64,000 nucleotides of DNA from NCBI GenBank assembly GCA_947502495.1, contig CANNAC010000001.1, forward strand, positions 62,001 through 126,000, read 5' to 3'. Below the pieces are notes generated by a model. That model was not told where the DNA came from and ran no database searches. It saw only the letters and a program-made list of their open reading frames with translations. Below, piece by piece: positions 62,719 through 64,000 of this stretch (position 1 is its first letter; every line of letters starts with the position of its first letter). This stretch comes from an uncultured Flavobacteriaceae bacterium (GTDB taxonomy: Bacteria; Bacteroidota; Bacteroidia; Flavobacteriales; Flavobacteriaceae). A program made the translations under genes and the position numbers.

Positions 62719-63096
62719 CTGAAAAAAGTATTTATATTCATATTGCTATTTGCATTCGCGTTTAAGCCAATGTATTATGTAGGTCAAGTACTGTACTACG
62801 AGCTTAATATTGATTATATTATAGATACCTATTGTGTTAATAAAGACAAACCAGAACTACAATGTAATGGTAAATGTCATTTAGCAAAACAACTACAACC
62901 AGTTTCTAACGATAATAATAGTAACGATGCTATTTCTAGTTTAGTAGAAGCTTTTACATTTGTTTATTATAACGAATATCCTTCCATGGTATTTCGTACT
63001 GTTTTCTTTTTAGAAAGCAGAGAAGCATCTTTTTTCCACACGAATAACTATGTCTATTCTTTTGCGCATAGTCATTTCAAACCTCCAATCGTATAA
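62719..63096 (+). CDS. Small exported protein with CNGKC motif; start codon uncertain
   Basis: From a TTG at 62743 the ORF encodes 117 residues (LFAFAFKPMYYVGQVLYY...), but the eight codons before it (CTG AAA AAA GTA TTT ATA TTC ATA) complete a natural signal peptide, (M)KKVFIFILLFAFAFKPM. I therefore place the start at the CTG at 62719, giving 125 residues, although neither codon is standard here. The mature part has DTYCVNKDKPELQCNGKCHLAKQL: three Cys, with a CxxxC pair that might bind metal. It precedes an MbnP-type gene, so a copper link is possible. Confidence 0.6.
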   Translation: MKKVFIFILLFAFAFKPMYYVGQVLYYELNIDYIIDTYCVNKDKPELQCNGKCHLAKQLQPVSNDNNSNDAISSLVEAFTFVYYNEYPSMVFRTVFFLESREASFFHTNNYVYSFAHSHFKPPIV

Positions 63097-63266
63097 TTTT
63101 ATTTTTTAGAATTAGACTTTTATAGTCTTTACCAAATCAACTTTTAAATAGTATTTAAGCGCGTTTCTGTGTATAAGAAACTTTGCTAAAACTAGTAGTT
63201 TACTAGATGTACTATTTATGATTTTTTGGTGCAAATCAACAATTCACAAAATTAAAATAATACAAA

Positions 63267-64000
63267 ATGAAATTATTAAAATATACATTTGCGTTCTTAG
63301 CATGCGCAGCAATTACTTCTTGTTCCTCCGATGATGACAATAACAATTCAGAAGACTTAACAGGGCAAACAGGAGAAGTAACTCTAAAATTTGACAACGG
63401 CGTAGGAGATCAAGACTTTATCTTCGGAACAACCTATAACAAATCTAACGACGAATCTTTTCAACTAGAAACTTTAAAATATATTATTAGTAATGTACAA
63501 TTTACAGATAGCGAAGGAAATACCTTTATGTATCCTGCAGAAGATAATGTGTTTATAGTAGACGAAACCGATGGGAATAATGCAGGTGAAATCTATATTA
63601 CTTTAAACAATGTAGATGCTGCAGATTATGTTTCGGTAAGCTTTGGTGTTGGTATAGATCAAGATCGTTTTGCGCTTGGTGCAGACGGACAAGGAGATTT
63701 TTTAGATGAAGCATCCGATGAAGGAATGATGTGGAGCTGGGCTTCCGGTTATAAATTTATTAAATTAGATGGTACATTCTCTACAAGTACACTTATAGAC
63801 GAGCCATTAAACGTACACATGGGAAGTGTAGGTACTGCATTAGATAATTACCGCGAAGTAACTTTAGCTTTTCCAAATACCGTATTAGTAAGAGACGATG
63901 CTTCACCAGAAGTTCATATTAAAGCAGATATAGCAAAAGTATTTGATGGAGCTACAACTGTGAATTTTGCAGATGGTTATGACCAAGTGCATACAGACGT
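63267..64000 (+). CDS. MbnP-domain lipoprotein, partial (runs off the window)
   Basis: The frame is open from ATG at 63267 to the end of the window (244 complete codons). Lipoprotein signal with lipobox ITSC (Cys19), then an Asp/Asn-rich linker. The domain: GEVTLKFDNGVGDQDFIFGTTYNKSNDESFQLETLKYIISNVQFTDSEG, YITLNNVDAADYVSVSFGVGID, and DEASDEGMMWSWASGYKFIKLDG, which match MbnP-family proteins (methanobactin-associated, often next to MbnH di-heme peroxidases and copper-related genes). Copper binding is inferred from the family. Confidence 0.85.
   Translation, partial: MKLLKYTFAFLACAAITSCSSDDDNNNSEDLTGQTGEVTLKFDNGVGDQDFIFGTTYNKSNDESFQLETLKYIISNVQFTDSEGNTFMYPAEDNVFIVDETDGNNAGEIYITLNNVDAADYVSVSFGVGIDQDRFALGADGQGDFLDEASDEGMMWSWASGYKFIKLDGTFSTSTLIDEPLNVHMGSVGTALDNYREVTLAFPNTVLVRDDASPEVHIKADIAKVFDGATTVNFADGYDQVHTD

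Noticed and set aside
63192-63206. CTAGTA-GTT-TACTAG upstream of the MbnP gene
   Set aside because: Only 6-bp arms and no associated promoter box that I could place with confidence.

Overview
The window looks like a contiguous piece of a low-GC Bacteroidota chromosome, almost certainly family Flavobacteriaceae. Support comes from a gldI-type gliding lipoprotein gene, a secreted M4 protease with a type IX secretion sorting domain, Bacteroidota promoter boxes (TAnnTTTG, sometimes with TTG about 20 bp upstream), the near absence of Shine-Dalgarno sequences, and many lipoproteins with short lipoboxes. Most of the window is ordinary housekeeping sequence.

Layout. 1-8.7 kb: end of pepD, a gldI/peptidyl-prolyl isomerase/DHH operon, ndk, a T9SS-exported metalloprotease, a LysR regulator next to the YeiH-type exporter it probably controls, and a cold-shock gene. 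8.7-17.6 kb: DUF721, recF, a TPR membrane protein, ribH, two related tiny membrane proteins, mutL, two tandem rhomboid proteases and a membrane-anchored EEP hydrolase. 17.7-26.9 kb: WbqC, a broken four-helix-bundle gene, lepB, dapB, parB, parA and a two-domain M16 protease. 27-31.5 kb: an accessory island (below). 31.6-39.5 kb: the methylmalonyl-CoA mutase pair, divIC, udk, a PQQ-type dehydrogenase, tRNA-Pro and an aldehyde dehydrogenase. 39.7-48.4 kb: a run of envelope and stress-type small proteins (YtxH, holin-like, AsmA/DUF748-like, DUF2383, DUF1328, an acidic lipoprotein) with an AraC regulator. 48.7-55.5 kb: trxB and assorted genes, some separated by degenerate copies of the island repeat. 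55.7-60.7 kb: a PadR/PspC/DUF2807 envelope-stress type operon. 60.8-64 kb: DUF4442, AIM24-like, and the start of an MbnP-type locus.

The most interesting part is 27.76-31.46 kb. Genes lie on the minus strand in small units. Each coding unit is bounded by its own 10-bp inverted repeat, which differs from unit to unit: GTTACCCACA, GTTAGCACCA or GTTGTGTGTC paired with its exact reverse complement. Between units sit about 120-bp elements with dyad symmetry and a conserved central hairpin whose arms co-vary. This mirrors the logic of integron gene cassettes and attC sites (cassette-specific complementary ends around a shared foldable body). However, the core is not the classic one and there is no integrase in the window. 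One junction carries two elements tail to tail, one unit has no gene, and worn copies recur near 50.1, 50.95 and 55.05 kb.

Other leads are a 21-bp palindrome just upstream of a full promoter between the LysR gene and yeiH, a perfect 23-bp palindrome upstream of an AI-2E-type transporter, a perfect 25-bp inverted repeat upstream of a DUF1328 gene, an SRAP-fold protein without its catalytic residues, and an ArsC-like protein without its cysteine. All calls are by reading the sequence; no database search was run.
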